The notes under the pieces are model-generated. The model made no database searches and was not told where the DNA came from. It saw only the letters and a list, made by a program, of their open reading frames with translations. From Typha latifolia (taxonomy: Eukaryota > Streptophyta > Magnoliopsida > Poales > Typhaceae), in assembly GCA_019914945.1 (NCBI GenBank), contig CM034107.1, positions 6,076,001-6,140,000 of the forward strand: a DNA stretch of 64,000 nucleotides, written 5' to 3'. Of the stretch, positions 20,481-32,995 are shown one piece after another (position 1 is the first letter of the stretch; every line of letters starts with the position of its first letter). The position numbers and the translations under genes were made by a program.

Positions 20481-21926
20481 TGTTAAATTCATAATTATAA
20501 TATTTGTTATGCCCAAATTATTAAATGTTAATATTTTATTTTACCTAATTAATGTATTTTAGTTATATGTAGACCTTTGATCAATTGAATCTCATTTAAT
20601 CACTAAAATTGGTCAAATTTGGGCTTAAACCAGAATTAGGCTTAGTCATTACTAACCAACTGAATCTACCTCTCATCTTTTAAGTCATGCTTAAGTCAAA
20701 CCATGATCTACTAATCACTTTCTTCCTTATCTAAATCAGAATGAGTCAAAATTCTTTTTTTTTTATCAAGTAACAGATTTTTAGCAATCAAATCTCTATC
20801 AAGTTGTAGAATTTTAGCAAGAAATCTTTACCTAATGCAGTAGATTTTTATCTCCAATTTAGGCAAAATTTCAGCAAATTGCAGCAGTAAATAAATTTCA
20901 AATTCCTATTTGACCAGCAATTCTAGCCAAACAAATTACCTACCTAATGCAGCAGATTTCTAACATATTTCATGTAGATTTTCACTAGATTTCATGCACA
21001 TATCTGGCAGATTTCAAACATAATCACAACAGATTTTCAGCCGATTTGGAACAGATTTTCATGCTCCGAGAAATCCATAAATAGAGGGGTTGAGAGCTAG
21101 AAAACAAATGTCTTTTCTTGTGTATTTTCTGTTAAGTTTTTCTTTTGAGGAATTGTAGTTTAAAATTCAGCATTCAAACTTGCAATTGTTTTAATTCAAT
21201 TGGCAACAATAGAACATATTCGAAGAAATTTCATTCCTTATAAGTCAGCAAAGTTCATATTCTGATATGCTTTTAGCGTAATCTCTTATTTTTAGATTTG
21301 GATTTTGTTTTTGAAAGAAATATTCTGCAACGCTCTACTGATAAATCTCATATTAATTTTTATTCAAGTTGTGTTATTAACTACTAAAAAGAATTTCTAA
21401 TTTTCTTAAGGTTGAGGATGAAGCTTGTTGAGAATATATTTCTTTTATTCTAAATCTCTTATGTGTTCTTAATTGCTAAATAGGTTCTTTTTTCGTCTAC
21501 TTTAAATTTGTTGTTTAGAATTTAGATATTAGTTGTTTTTTCTTAAAAAGGATACGTCTAATGATTTAAAAATTTTACTCCATATTTTCTAAAAATGAAG
21601 GAAGAACGTAATTTTTATGAAAATTGAATTGTTCATTCAAAGATAATCTTTCGATATACTAATAATTGATTTCTTGGTGAATCGTAGAAAAAGAAGAGAT
21701 TTATATTATCTAATTAATTGATTTCTCACACTTAATTAAAATAAATTTGCAAGAAGTTTTTTTCTCCATAAATCTCCTAAACCCATTTTCCAACTAGGTT
21801 AAAATTATTTTTAAGATTTTCAAACACTTCAAGTTTTCAAACAAGTCCTCTTGTGATCGATACTTTGCTTGCCAATCTACTCCATAGATTCGTGCACTTG
21901 CGAGTATTACTTAATTTGTCACAACA
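20481..21926 (+). repeat. 5' LTR of Athila-like element
   Basis: A 1446-bp LTR running from TGTTAAATTCATAATT to TTTGTCACAACA. TATA-like CCATAAATAGAGGGGTTG is near 21070. Recurrent CAGATTTTCA words at 20770-21065 are shared with the 3' copy. Confidence 0.95.
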
Positions 21927-21932
21927 AGTTTT

Positions 21933-21950
21933 TGGCGGTGTTACCGGGGA
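21933..21950 (+). other. Primer-binding site, tRNA-Asp type
   Basis: TGGCGGTGTTACCGGGGA is the Athila-style site TGGCGCCGTTGCCGGGGA with three changes. It begins seven bases after the LTR. Confidence 0.85.
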
Positions 21951-22833
21951 CTTGTGTTGAAAACTATTTTAAAATTTTAAAATTAATTTTTCTACTAGTT
22001 GTGTAAACAAAATTTAAAAATTACAAAAAAATTCAAATTTTGTTCTTTTTTTAATTATTCTATAGAAACCAAAGAACGATAGAGGATTGTGCTTGAAGAA
22101 AAGAAAATTGCTTAAAAATTACTCCTAACGGAGTAATTGCTAACCGGTGGACTCGATTGGAAGGTTTGAATTTTCTTAACCCTACCCACGAATCTCCTGT
22201 CAGTGGGTTTTGAACTGATTATGTGTGATTATTTGTGCATTAATATTTGCATAAAATATTTAGTAAGGGAACAAACCTTACCAAGATAAGGAGTGGATTT
22301 AATCACCACATCCTTGCCCACTTAAATTAATCATCCCCTTTCATTTTAAAACCCAAGCCAAACATCTAACTTAAAATCAAGTAGACATCAGCCAAAGAAT
22401 TTCACATAGCTCATAGGAACCTCTCGGAAAGAGTTATCTTTTGGTAAGCCCAGTGAGCACCTTCCAAATTATAATTTCTAGGTAAGTTCTGTCAAAAAGG
22501 AGAGTAGTACTGAGGCGCCTAAGGGAACTGGTATTCTGAAGAGGCCAACGCCCACCAGTATTCATGGGAACTTACCTGGTTGTGTTTTGGTAGGCCTTAA
22601 CTAGTAATCCCCTAGCTTACTCTGAAAGGGAGTATGAGCTATCTAATTAGAAGAGAAGTGATTCTCTACAAGATTAGAATTGAAGAAAAAAATTGCTTAC
22701 TCTCATATTATACTTTAAAAACACAAACTATTGACTATGATTTGCTTGGTAAGAATTATGTTTGTGAAGCCTTTTTAAAAACTTAGAAATTGGTTGGGTT
22801 CAAGATAGTTCAGGTTGGCTTGCTAGGGAAAAA
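21951..22833 (+). other. Athila-like element leader
   Basis: Untranslated sequence between primer-binding site and gag. It has two related phrases, AACTTACCTGGTTGTG and TAGGTAAGTTCTGTC, but no recognisable gene. Confidence 0.6.
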
Positions 22834-24513
22834 ATGACTAAAAACCATCAATCGGTTCATGATGATACCATAACTTTACAAGAGCGATTTATCCCTAATA
22901 GAACCCAACCTTCACAATGCATTGTGTTACCTAACACTAATGCAACTCATTTTGAATTAAAACCTGCCATCCTTCAATTGCTTCCTACCTTTTATGGTAA
23001 GGAAAATGAGAATCCATACTCTCATGTTGATGAATTCTTGGATATTTGTTCAACATTCAAATTTTAAAACTTTTCTGATGAATCTGTTAGGCTAAGGCTC
23101 TTTCCTTTTTCATTGAAAGACCAAGCAAGAGCTTGGTTGAATCACTTAGAGCCTAACTCAATCACCATTTGGAGAGATCTGAACTATAAATTTGTGTCCA
23201 AATTTTACCCTATGCCTAGAACAAATCAATATAGATTGGCCATCTCCACTTTCAAGCAGAAAGAGGAAGAGAAATTTTATGAGTCATGGGAAAGGTTTAA
23301 GGATCTTCAAATTAAGTGTCTTCATCACAATTTTGAAAAATGGTGCTTAGTCCAGTATTTCTATAATAGTCTAACCGACACAAATCGTAATCTGGTTGAG
23401 TCCATGAGAGGTGGGTCATTCATGGCTAAGAGCACACCTGGAGCTTGGGCTCGTTTTGAAAGAATAACTAAAAATTCCCAATAATGGGATTTTAGTATTG
23501 AAAGTCGAGGGACATCACAGTCTAAGAGAGGAATATATGAAGTTCAACCTGATGTGAGTATGAATGCACGACTGGATAGTTTGTCTAGGAAAGTTGATGC
23601 CCTTGTGTCAAAATCAAACTATAAAACCTATAAATCAGGTGCAATCTAAAGTTTATAGTGTTTATGTCAGTCCCATGCACACTACAATGGTTTATCCTTC
23701 CTTAGGGTATCAAAATGGATTCAATGAATAAGTGAATGCCCTAAATTAATTTAGAAAGCTATTCAATAGTCCTTACTTTGAAACATATAATCCAAATTGG
23801 CGAAATCACCCCAATTTTTCTTCGAGGCCACAGTAGCCTCAAATAAACCAAAAAGGCCCTCCAGGATTTAACCAATTTCGTTCTCCTACTCAGCCTGTCT
23901 CTTATTCCCCACCTCTTAATCAATCAATTATAGTACCTCAGCAACAACCATCCAACTTAGAAGCGATGATAGAGAAATTTCTCACTAGAACTAGTGCTAA
24001 TTTGCAAAGAATAGAAGCTACCAATATACAAAATTCTCAAGCCATTTCTCAGCTTCAACATCAAGTGGGTTAGTTAGCATCTAAGGTTAGTACGAGAGAA
24101 CAAGGAAAATTTCCTAGTCAACCCATTCCTAATTAAAAGGGTCAATATGAGGTTACCCAACCATCCACCTCAGGTGTGCACAACGAACAAGTTCAATGAA
24201 TCATTACCCTTGGGTTTGGAAAACTGGTCAACAATAAGGTTGAAGTGCCAAATCATGAAAAATCTATCTCAGAGGGTGAAGAAATCTATGTCCCACAAAA
24301 TAATCATGATAGTTCATTTGGAACTATAACCTTTGACTCTAGCAACCCAAGTCAGTCTCTACGTAAGTCTAGAAATTCATCTGAGTAGACTTTTATTCCC
24401 AAAGCACCATTTTCCCAAAGACTAACTCAGGCTAAAGTAGGAACAAACTTTAGTGAGATGATGGAATTGTTCAAGCAAGTTCCTGCTTATGCCTAACTTT
24501 TTAAGGATCTTTG
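22834..24513 (+). pseudogene. Athila-like gag
   Basis: The open start at 22834 (MTKNHQSVHDDTITLQERF) leads to FYGKENENPYSHVDEFLDIC. A stop at 23065 is followed by the retrotransposon gag domain LKDQARAWLNHLEPNSITIW, KFVSKFYPMPRTNQYRL and ESWERFKDLQIKCLHHNFEK. Further stops occur at 23482 and throughout 23600-24500. The C-terminal part (Gln/Pro/Ser-rich, QSQAISQLQHQV-like) is heavily decayed. Confidence 0.9.
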
Positions 24514-25365
24514 CACTAAGAAAAAAAATCAAAAGTGCAAAAGAAGGCATTCCTAGCTGAGCAGGTAAGCTCAATCATCCAAAACAACATTCCACCTAAG
24601 TTTAAAGATCCAGGTTGTTCTACTATTTCGTGTGTCATTGACAATCATGTCATTGATAAAGCCCTTTTGGATTTAGGTGCAAGTGTTAATCTTTTGCCAT
24701 ATTTAGTTTACAAGCAGTTAGGTCTTGGATAGTTGAAGCCTACTCAAATTAGACTGTCTTTGGCAGATCGTTCTGTCAAATATCCTCAAGGCATCCTTGA
24801 TACTGAACCTATCCAACACCTGAGCAATCATATCTCTAAAATCTTAGGAAGATCATTCCTAGCCACTGCGAATACAGTCATTCACTATCAAAATGGGATT
24901 ATGATGTCTTTTGGCAATATGACTGTTGAATTAAATGTTTTTGATGTTAGCCATCAACGTCCTAAAACTGATGATGTTTTTGAGGTTGATATGATTGAAG
25001 GCCTATTAGAGAGTATAAATGAGCAGGCAAATATTGAGGATCCTTTAGAAAAGTGTCTGTTACATTTTGACAGTGATTTTGATTGGAAAACTTCTTTTGA
25101 GGAGGTCAATACATTGTTAGAATCTACACCTCTTATGAATTTTAATAAATGGCAGCCCAAGATTGAACTTCTTCCACTATCTTCACCCCCAACTCCTCCG
25201 TCCATCATAGAACCTCCAAAGTTAGATCTTAAACCACTACCTAATACTCTTAAATATGTGTTTTTAGGCTCTTTTGAAACCCTTCCTGTTATTATAGCAT
25301 CTGATTTGTGTAAAAAATACCAGGAAAAACTTGTGAGTGTCTTAAAGAATACAAGGAAGCTATAG
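24514..25365 (+). pseudogene. Athila-like aspartic protease region
   Basis: Contains DPGCSTISCVIDNHVIDKAL and the catalytic LLDLGASVNLLPY (about 24660-24700), then PTQIRLSLADRSVKYPQGI. A TAG at 24730 splits the frame. After it, 24733-25365 is open for 210 codons and includes FLATANTVIHYQNGIMMSFG, as in other Athila proteases, and a Pro-rich linker to the polymerase. Confidence 0.88.
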
Positions 25366-27749
25366 GATGGACCATAGCTGATATCAAGGGAATTAGTCCT
25401 GATGTGGTTATGCATCGAATCCATTTAGAGGAAAATGCAAAAAAATCTCGTGAACTGCAACAGAGGTTAAATCCTATGATGAAGGATATTGTTAGAGCTT
25501 AAGTGCTAAAATTATTAGATGCGGGTATTATCTACCCAATTTCGGATAGTGCATGGGTGAGTCCAATTCATTTTGTGCCTAAGAAGTATGGCATTACAGT
25601 AGTGCAGAATAAAAACGATGAGTTAATACCCACTCGTGTTCAAACAAGGTGGCGTGTTTGCATTGACTACTGAAAACTTAATCTTGTAACTAGAAAGGAT
25701 CATTATCCACTTCCTTTCATTGATCAAATACTTGAAAGGTTAGTTAAACATGCTTATTATTGTTTTTTAGATGGTTATTCTGGCTATAACCAAATCCCTA
25801 TAGCACCTGAGCATCAAGAGAAGACCACATTTACTTGCCCCTTTGAAACATTTGCCTATCGTCGCATGTCTTTTGGGTTATGCAATGCTCCTAGTACCTT
25901 TCAAAGATGCATGATTAGCATATTCTCAGATATGATAGAACGGTTCTTGGAAGTTTTTATGGATGACTTTTCTGTCTTTGGATCATCATTTGATAAATGC
26001 TTGTACCACCTGTCTCTAGTCTTAGAAAGGTGCAAAGAGAAAAGCCTAGTGTTTAATTGAGAAAAATGTCACTTTATGGTGAAGAAAGGAATTATTCTAG
26101 GACATATTATTTCTAAAGATGGGATCGAAGTCAATAAGGCTAAAGTTGACTTAATTTCTAACCTTCCATCACCTCGGATTATGAAGGAAATCCGATCATT
26201 TTTGGGTCATGCGGGTTTTTACCGATGATATATTAAGGATTTCAGTAAGATATCACGACCTTTATGTAATTTACTAGCTAAGGATTCTCAATTTGTCTTT
26301 AATGAAGAATGTCTTAAGGCTTTTCAACGGTTAAAAACTGAATTAACTTCTGCTCCAATCATTCAACCACCAAATTGGGATGAGCCTTTTGAGATTATGT
26401 GCAATGCATCTGACTATGCAATTAGAGCGGTTTTAGGTCAACGGGTTAATAGGTTACCACATGTGATCTATTATGCTAGTAAAACCCTGAATGATGCACA
26501 ACTAAATTATTCCACTACTGAGAAAGAGTTGCTAGCAATTGTATTTGCTTTAGACAAATTTAGATCCTACCTCTTAAGGTCTAAAGTCATCATCTATTCT
26601 AATCATGCAACACTTAAGTACCTTTTCTCTAAAAAGGATGTTAAAGCCCATTTAATTCGTTGGATTATGTTGCTACAAGAATTTGATCTTGAAATTAGGG
26701 ACAAGAAAGGTTCTGAAAATGTTGTCGCAGATCACTTATCTAGGCTTATCCTAGAATCATCTTATGAATCCAAACCAATATCTGAATCTTTTCCTGATGA
26801 GCAGCTAATGAGTGTTTCTCAACTACCACGGTATGCTGATATTGTCAACTATCTTGCTACTGGTCAAATGCCTCTGCATTGGACCAAACAAGATAAGTCC
26901 AAATTTTTCTGGGATGACCCATACTTGTTTAAATATTGCCCAGATCAAATCATTAGGAGATGTGTGTCTGATGATGATTTTTATAAAATCATTTCTTTTT
27001 GTCATGATCAAGCCTATGGGGGTCATTTTAGCTCTAAAAAGACTGTTGCAAATATTTTGCAATGTTGGTTTTATTGGCCCTCCATCTTTTGTGATGTTCA
27101 TGAGTATTGCAAAGTTTGTGAGAAATGTCAAAGACTAGGGAGCATTTCAAAGAAGAACATGATGACGCTCAATCTGATTTTAATTGTTGAAATTTTTGAT
27201 GTCTCGGGTATAGATTTCATGGGACCATTTCTATATTCTTTTGGTTATGAGTACATTCTTATTGATGTAGATTATGTTTCAAAATGGGTTGAAGCTATAG
27301 CTTGTAGAACAAATGATCACAAAGTTGTAATCAAGTTTTTGAAAGACAATGTTTTTGCTCGTTTTGATATGCCGCGTGCCATTATAAGCGATGGGGGGAA
27401 ATATTTTTGCAATCAAGTTTTTAAAAGACTTATGCTTAAATATTCTGTCATGCATAAGGTTGCCACTCCCTATCACCCCCCAAACTAGGAAAGATTGGTC
27501 CTTAAGGCTTAGTGATGCATTACATATCGGACTGCATTTAAAACTCCTATTGGAATGTCCCCATATCAAATTGTGTTTGATAAGGTTTATCACCTTCCTA
27601 TAGAGTTAGAACATCAAGCTTATTGGGCGATTAAGCAACTCAATTTTAATCTTGATAAGGCAGGTGCTCATAGGAAATTACAATTGAATGAGCTAGAGGA
27701 AATTAGAATGATGCTTATGACTATGCTAGAAGCTATAAGGATAAAATGA
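25366..27749 (+). pseudogene. Athila-like RT, RNase H and integrase
   Basis: Polymerase blocks: SPIHFVPKK, WRVCIDY then a stop in place of R, KDHYPLPFIDQ, RRMSFGLCNAPSTFQRCM and the catalytic FMDDFSVFG (25955-25982). LGHIISKDGIEVNKAKV and FLGHAGFYR follow. RNase H has [26 protein letters not shown] and VVADHLSRL. Integrase has the HHCC finger (GGHFSSKKT to CKVCEKCQR) and core [19 protein letters not shown]. At 27486 the reading jumps from ATPYHPPN to RKDWSLRLSDAL, so about 25 residues with the catalytic glutamate are missing. Then FKTPIGMSPYQIVFDKVYHL continues in another frame. Stops occur at several places. Confidence 0.92.
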
Positions 27750-29558
27750 AATAATATCATGATAAACACATTGTGAGAAAATTATTTAGTCTTCGTGAGA
27801 AAATCCTACTTTATAATTCGTGTTTACATCTTTTTCCTAGGAAATTGAGAAGTGGACATGCCCTTTTACTATACGCACTATCTATTCTTATGGAGCTATC
27901 GAGATTGAAAACCCTAAAAATGGTGAGGTATTTAAGGTGAATGGTCAAAGGCTTAAACCATTTTTTATACATTGTTATTTGACTTTTTATTTTTATTATT
28001 ATATGTATAGCATTTGAGAGGAGGAAGCTTGTAATATAAATTATCCTTCTTAGGTAAATTCTACCATTTTTTTGTGCTTTATTTTCTTACATTGAGGACA
28101 ATGTAGAATTTAGATTTGGGGGTGAAATTTCATATTTTTTTCTTTTTATTTTTTTATTTTTTAGGTCTTTTCTTTTCAGTTACTTGTAGTTATGTTTTGT
28201 TTTCCATATTTTTCTGTGTTTTTACTCCTTAGAATATGTAGTGGTATCTAGCAGAGTCAATTTGGTTAGAAAGTGAGGATCAAACACAAAGTGATATTTT
28301 GATTAAGCGAAGCATAAATCCTATTTTCTTCATTCTATTTTTATACACTTATTTAAAAAAAAACTAATGGGACGTGTTTTAGTGATGCAATCCTCAGAAT
28401 GTAGTCTTGTTATTATTATGTTTCTGAAATAAATACGAGGATCAGTATAAAATATCTGGTATTCTTAGTAATTCTCGATCTATCATCATAGAGTTTCATG
28501 CTAATTATTTAGGAGAAATTTTCAAATCACATGTAGGTTGAATGTATAATATGCTACTGATAAATATATCAAGTTGATTGAAATGCAAAAAGGTATAATT
28601 GATGTTAGAGCAATAGTCTCTCTACTGAGTAACCGGGCCTTCGCGTAACCACTCGGGAAGTTTTCGCGTCAAAAGGCAGAGTTACCATCTCTAATTCATG
28701 GTTGTTAGTTGTATACCACCTTTTTGGTTCGAGGTGTGATGCCCGAGGGGTGCCTCATCACCTAGTGGCTAAATTCACTGGCAGAATCCTCGCTACAAGG
28801 ACCATCTAGAAAGCAAGATAACACTAGCATTGCTCAACTATGAAATTCCAAGTTAAGTTAATAAGAAAATTAAGATCGTAATAAAGCATATTATACATAT
28901 ATACCTTGGTGTTCTAGTGTGATTTAGATCTGGATCTATCTCCTTGTGTTTAATTGCAGCATCCTTTTCTATTATGATTTTGGGAGAATGAATAGTTTTA
29001 ATAAGGTTAGAATGTATATTAATGCTAAATGAGAAGATAATTGGATATCTTGCCTACATTTTTAAGATTGATTGACTCTAGCTATGTCCGCTTTGTGAAA
29101 ATTTACTAGTATTTACCTCTGTATATTCGTAGTATGAGGTCTTGAGGGTAATTGCAAAGTTTGAGATTTGCTTATCTGAGTGGATGTAACTGTTAGTATT
29201 CTTGGGTTGATTTTGCTAAATGTCATTACATAATCAATACGGAGCAAAATTTTAGGTGATTTTATTATTTTCTTTTCAAGATTTTTTTAATTACTTGAGT
29301 CTTGTATTTTCTTTCTTTTATTTTGTTTAATTGACTTAATGAATTTTGTGGGTAAATTCATTGCAAATCCTCACGAGACACAACTCGTCCACTAGTGGAA
29401 GCTAGGGGTTTAAAGGCTTGTTGCATATGCTAAATGCAATCGTAATGCCTCCGAAAGTGAGTTAGAATTTTATTTTATTTATATTTTTTTTTTCTTTTCG
29501 AATTCTTCATTCTTCTGTTTTGCTCGAGGACTAGCAAAAATCTTGGTTTGGGGGTATT
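27750..29558 (+). other. Athila-like post-pol non-coding region
   Basis: No env-like frame is recognisable. A motif near 28630-28800 (GTAACCGGGCCTTCGCGTAACC, GATGCCCGAGGGGTGCC) is more GC-rich than its surroundings. The last bases before the 3' LTR, TTGGTTTGGGGGTATT, are the polypurine tract. Confidence 0.7.
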
Positions 29559-30776
29559 TGTTAAATTCATAATTATAATATTTGTTATGCCCAAATTATT
29601 AAATGTTAATATTTTATTTTAACTAATTAATGTATTTTAGTTATATATAGACCTTTGATCAATTGAATCTCATTTAATCACTAAAAATGGTCAAATTTGG
29701 GCTCAAACTAGAATTAGGCTTAGTCACTATTAACCAGCTGAATATATCTCTTATCTTTCAAGTCATGCTTAAGTCAAACCATGATCTACTAATTACTTTC
29801 TTCCTTATCTAAATCAGAATGAGTCAAAATTCCTTTTTTTTTATCAAGCAACAGATTTTCAGCAATCAAATCTCTATCAAGTTGCAGAATTTTAACAAGA
29901 AATTTTCACCTAATGCAGTAGATTTTCATCTCCAATTCAGACAAAATTTCAAATAATTGCAGTAGTAAACAAATTTTAAATTCCTATTTGAGCAGCAATT
30001 TTAGCCAAGCAAATTACCTACCTAATGCGGCATATTTCTAACATATTTTATGTAGATTTTTATTAGATTTCATGACCATATTTAGCAGATTTCAAACACA
30101 ATCACAGCAGATTTCCAGCCGATTTGGAGCAGATTTTCATGCTCCAAGAAGTCTATAAATAGAGGGGTTGAGAGATAGAGAAAAATATCTTTCTTGTGTA
30201 TTTTTTGTTAAGTTTTTCTTTTGAGGAGTTGTAGTTTAAAATTCAGCATTCAAACTTACAATTGTTTCAATTCAATTAGCAACAATAAAGCACATTCGAA
30301 GAAATTTCAATCTTTGTAAGTCAGCAAAGTTCATATTCTGATTTTCTTTTAGTGTAATCTCTTGTTTTTAGATTTAGATTTTGTTTTTGAAAGAAGTATT
30401 CTACAACTCTCTAGTGCTAAATCTCATGTTTATTTTTATTCAAGTTGTGTTATTAACTACTAAAATGAATTTCTAATTTTCTTAAGGTTGAGGATGAAGC
30501 TTGTTCAAAACATATTTCTTTTATTCTAAATCTCTTATGTGTTCTTAATTGCTAAATAGGTTCTTCTTTCGTCTACTTTAAATTTGTTGTTTAGAATTTA
30601 GATATTAGTTGTTTTTCTTAAAAAGGATACATCTAATGATTTAAAATTTTTACTCCATATTTTCTAAAAATGAAGGAAGAATGTAATTTTTACGAAAATT
30701 GAATTGTTCATTCAAAGATAATCTTCCGATCCACTAGTGATTGATTTCTTGGTGAATCATAGAAAAAGAAGAGATT
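29559..30776 (+). repeat. Athila-like 3' LTR, left part
   Basis: Matches 20481-21710 of the 5' LTR. It is interrupted after GAAGAGATT by copia element E. The AGATT at 30772-30776 is repeated at 38861-38865, after which the LTR continues to 39113. Confidence 0.95.
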
Positions 30777-31179
30777 TGTTAGGTTTTTAATTATTGATAA
30801 TTGTGTATAAAATATTCTAAGTGTATTTTTACATGTATATGAGCTTTATACAAGTCTAGAATATCTCTGGTTTGAAGAATTGCAAAATTATTGGAGAAAA
30901 GTTGTTGACTTCACACCGTGTTCACAAACGCGTTCGAACGCGGGTACTTGCGTTCACACAGACCAAGAGCTGCGTTCACAAACGCATTCGAACGCGGGTA
31001 CTGCGTTCACACAGACCGAGAGCTGCGTTCACAAACGCGTTCGAACGCAACTTGAAGCAACTTGAAGAATTCAAGTTGTCGCGTTTGAACGCACTCGGGC
31101 CCATTCGAACGCACTTGAGATCAAGTCATGCCATTTGAACGCACCCGGGCCGCGTTCGAACGCACCAACGAAGTTTGAT
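30777..31179 (+). repeat. 5' LTR of copia E, 3' half deleted
   Basis: It aligns with the first 400 bp of the 3' LTR (37911 onward) with roughly 13 mismatches in the first 190 bp by eye. Homology stops after AACGAAGTTTGAT, where the TATA-containing half, primer-binding site and gag start should follow. Gag sequence follows directly. Confidence 0.93.
30917..31168. promoter_or_regulatory. GCGTTCGAACGC motif array, copia E 5' LTR
   Basis: At least nine words: ACCGTGTTCACAAACG, ACGCGTTCGAACGCGGG, TGCGTTCACACAGACC, CTGCGTTCACAAACGC, GCATTCGAACGCGGG, AACGCGTTCGAACGCAAC, GCGTTTGAACGCACTCGGGC, CATTCGAACGCAC and CGCGTTCGAACGCACC. A sub-repeat (GCGTTCACACAGACC-RAGAGCTGCGTTCACA) occurs twice. In the intact 3' LTR the TATA box lies about 70 bp further on. 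Confidence 0.9.
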
Positions 31180-32091
31180 CAGGATATGTTACCAGCTAAG
31201 AAAGATGAATCTGAAATTCAAAAGGCATATAATGACCTATACTTGGAGTCATTTAAACTCAAGAAAAGCAATCTTAGACTACTTCAACGACTCAAGATAA
31301 TCGAACTAAAAAGAATTCAATTTGAGGAGAAGTACAAATTGGAACTTGAATGTGTCAAAGACCTTTCTGAACAACTTGACAATGCAAAAAATAAAATGAA
31401 AGCTGATGAAATTAAACTAGAGGGACTGAATAAGGAAGTGACATTTCTAAAAGGGAAGAACAAACTTGGCAAGATTCTAAAGGCTCAAATCTCTGGAAAA
31501 GATAGGTATGGTGTTGGATACACTAGTAATTCAAATAATAATAAAATTGTCTTCGTTTCTGCAGGTATACAAAAGGAAGAATATCTGAAGTCATCAACCG
31601 TATTTACAAAGCAATCTTGGATGAATGCTTCTAAACTGAAGGTGAATCTACAAATTGGTGAATCATCAACGGCACCGAAGGTAAACATTAGTCACACTCC
31701 TCGACAAAAGGTGAGTAAAAAAGGGTTTGTTTCGACATGCTATCATTGCGGCATTCTAGGGCATATTCGACCTCATTGCAAATTTTTGCAAAAACATAGA
31801 ACTGCTTTCATTTATGGGATGAAAACAAAGGTCATATGGGTCAAGAAAAATGATTTGAAATGTTATATTGTGCATACAGCCTTGAAAGCTTTAAATTCTA
31901 ATTTGTGGTATTTAGATAGTGGCTGTTCAAGACATATATCGGGTGACAAGTCGTTATTTTCTAATCTTGAAAAACATGAAGGGAGAGTTGTGACATTCGG
32001 AGATGGTAATTCATCCAAGGTAATAGGTAAAGGAAAGGTAAGTTCTCCGGGGGTTCCTATTCTTGAAAATGTTTTTATGTTAAGGGCTTGA
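31180..32091 (+). pseudogene. Copia E gag C-terminal part and protease
   Basis: An open frame from 31135 to 32091 begins inside the LTR and runs into gag, so its first 15 codons are LTR sequence joined by deletion. Gag shows a predicted coiled coil (CVKDLSEQLDNAKNKMKADE), a CCHC knuckle CYHCGILGHIRPHC (31739-31780) and the protease WYLDSGCSRHISGD (31907-31948) with VTFGDGNSSKVIGKGKV. The gag N-terminus is missing. The frame then shifts into the segment from 32088. Confidence 0.9.
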
Positions 32092-32995
32092 AAGCAAATC
32101 TTCTGAGCATCAGTCAATTTTGTGATGAATATTATGAGGTAAAATTCTCCAAAAATGATTGTACTATTCTAGATCACGGTGATAATGTTATATGTTATGG
32201 ATCTAGAACATCTGATAATTGCTGTGTTGTTGGAACGTCACATAAACTGAAATGTAACAGTGCCTCTTTCGACATTGCAGATCTTTGGCATCAACATTTT
32301 GGACATGTGAATCACAAGGAATTATTTACTCTGTCCAAACAAGAAGTGGTAAGAGGAATACCTAAGATGAAAGAAATGTCAAAAAGAGTGTGCGGTTCAT
32401 GTCAATTTGGAAAACAAATTTGAATCTCACACAAGAAGGTAAATGCAGCTACTACCGACCGTGTGCTTCAATTAGTTCACATGGACTTGATGGGTCCTAC
32501 AAAAATGGAAAGTCTTGGAGGTAAATGCTATATATTCTTAATGGTCAATGATTACTCCAGATATACCTAGGTTGCCTTTCTACGTGAGAAGTCTGAAACG
32601 TTTGAAGTTTTTAAATCACTATGCTTAAAATTGGAGAATGAAAAATCTACAACCCTAGTTAGGATTCGTTCTGATCATGGTAAAGAATTTGAAAATAAAA
32701 TTTTTTTATATTTTACGATTCTCTTGGTATTCAACATGAGTTTTCAGCTCCTATAACTCCACAACAGAACGAGATTGTTGAAAGAAAGAACCGAGTTGTG
32801 TAGGAAATGGATAGGGTTATGCTTCACGCTAAAAAGGTTACTGAAAGGTTTTGGGCAGAGGCGGTCAATACAGCGGTACATGTGACAAATCGTGTTTATC
32901 TAAGACCAGGTACAAAAATGACTGCTTATGAAATCTGGAAAGGTAAGAAACCTAGTGTTAAATATTTTTGAGTTTTTGGTAGTAAATGTTATATC
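32088..32995 (+). pseudogene. Copia E integrase
   Basis: Gag-pre-integrase zinc region ADLWHQHFGHVNHKELFTLS to CGSCQFGKQI (32280-32420). A stop at 32421 precedes the core with VHMDLMGPTKMES, SDHGKEFENK and PQQNEIVERKNRVV, which hold the D, D and E of the catalytic triad. A shift near 32700 in a T run and stops near 32569, 32800 and 32970 break the frame. Confidence 0.9.

Noticed and set aside
24954..25424. Open frame of 156 codons on the minus strand
   Set aside because: Antisense shadow of the Athila-like protease region.
30872..31138. Arg/His/Thr-rich open frames over the motif arrays (also near 38068-38375 and 50632-50910)
   Set aside because: The repeated residues are a translation of the palindromic DNA motif; they lie in U3 of LTRs and are not conserved as protein between copies.
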